Source: Pseudomonadota bacterium
Lineage (GTDB): Bacteria; Pseudomonadota; Gammaproteobacteria; Burkholderiales; Ferrovaceae
Direction: 5' to 3'
Length of the DNA stretch: 6,764 nucleotides
NCBI GenBank assembly: GCA_021794775.1
Contig: JAJYQG010000147.1
Coordinates: forward strand, 1 to 6,764
Under the pieces are notes generated by a model, which saw nothing but the letters and a program-made list of their open reading frames with translations, had not been told where the DNA came from and searched no databases. Both the position numbers and the translations under genes were made by a program. Position 1 is the first letter of the stretch; every line of letters starts with the position of its first letter. Of the stretch, positions 6,604-6,764 are shown piece after piece.

Positions 6604-6764
6604 ATGGCATTACTGAATATCGAGATCGACGGCAAGCAGACTCAGATCGAAGCGGGCTCTACCGTCATGGACGCGGCCAAGCAATTGGGGATCAAAATCC
6701 CTCATTTTTGCTATCACCGCAAATTATCCATTGCGGCCAACTGCCGCATGTGCCTGGTTCAGGT
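6604..6764 (+). CDS. nuoG: NADH-quinone oxidoreductase subunit G, N-terminal fragment cut by the window end
   Basis: Only 53 codons plus two bases are present. NuoG is the large (75-kDa) Fe-S subunit of the NADH dehydrogenase module and carries several clusters that relay electrons from NuoF and NuoE towards NuoB. The visible part is the ferredoxin-like N-terminal domain. EIDGKQTQIEAGSTVMDAA leads into three of the four ligands of the [2Fe-2S] cluster N1b: Cys36, Cys47 and Cys50 (PHFCYHRKL then NCRMCLV, spacing x10 and x2). The fourth Cys should lie just beyond the window. The ATG lies two bases after the nuoF stop, again in a TGATCATG junction, with AAAAGG about ten bases upstream. The molybdopterin-like C-terminal region cannot be judged. 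Confidence 0.95.
   Translation, partial: MALLNIEIDGKQTQIEAGSTVMDAAKQLGIKIPHFCYHRKLSIAANCRMCLVQ

Noticed and set aside
1..6764. CRISPR array, insertion sequence, toxin-antitoxin or defence system
   Set aside because: I saw no spaced direct repeats, transposase or terminal inverted repeats, or defence-type domains. Nearly all of the window is accounted for by the receptor and the nuo genes.

Overview
The window looks like a proteobacterial chromosome segment. The proteins NuoB, NuoD and NuoF read most like those of Betaproteobacteria, judged from remembered family sequences and not from a search. Genes are tightly packed, all on the + strand, with moderately GC-rich sequence. A finer taxonomic call is not supported.

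Layout. Positions 1-1807 hold the 3' part of a TonB-dependent outer-membrane receptor gene whose start lies outside the window. A strong rho-independent terminator follows at about 1833-1862. The leader from there to 2097 has no convincing protein gene. It holds two candidate sigma-70 promoters with extended -10 motifs, a nested inverted repeat, a 9-bp hairpin, and a stretch at about 1949-2038 that resembles a decayed tRNA-Leu. From 2098 to the window end run nuoA, nuoB, nuoC, nuoD, nuoE, nuoF and the first 53 codons of nuoG. They are separated by at most 38 bases, and several overlap at stop/start.

Function. The nuo genes encode the proton-pumping NADH:quinone oxidoreductase (respiratory complex I). 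NuoE, NuoF and NuoG form the NADH-oxidising module (FMN and several Fe-S clusters). NuoB, NuoC and NuoD form the connecting module that carries cluster N2 and the quinone site. NuoA is the first membrane subunit seen, and the remaining genes (rest of nuoG, then probably nuoH-N) should lie downstream. All cluster-ligand cysteines expected in NuoB, NuoE and NuoF are present, as are the first three of NuoG, so the complex looks intact. nuoC and nuoD are separate genes, unlike the fused nuoCD of E. coli.

I found no undescribed multi-gene system. The least ordinary part is the roughly 290-base leader upstream of nuoA. In many Betaproteobacteria this place holds secG and a tRNA-Leu gene; here there is a TonB receptor, a terminator and what may be a tRNA-Leu relic.
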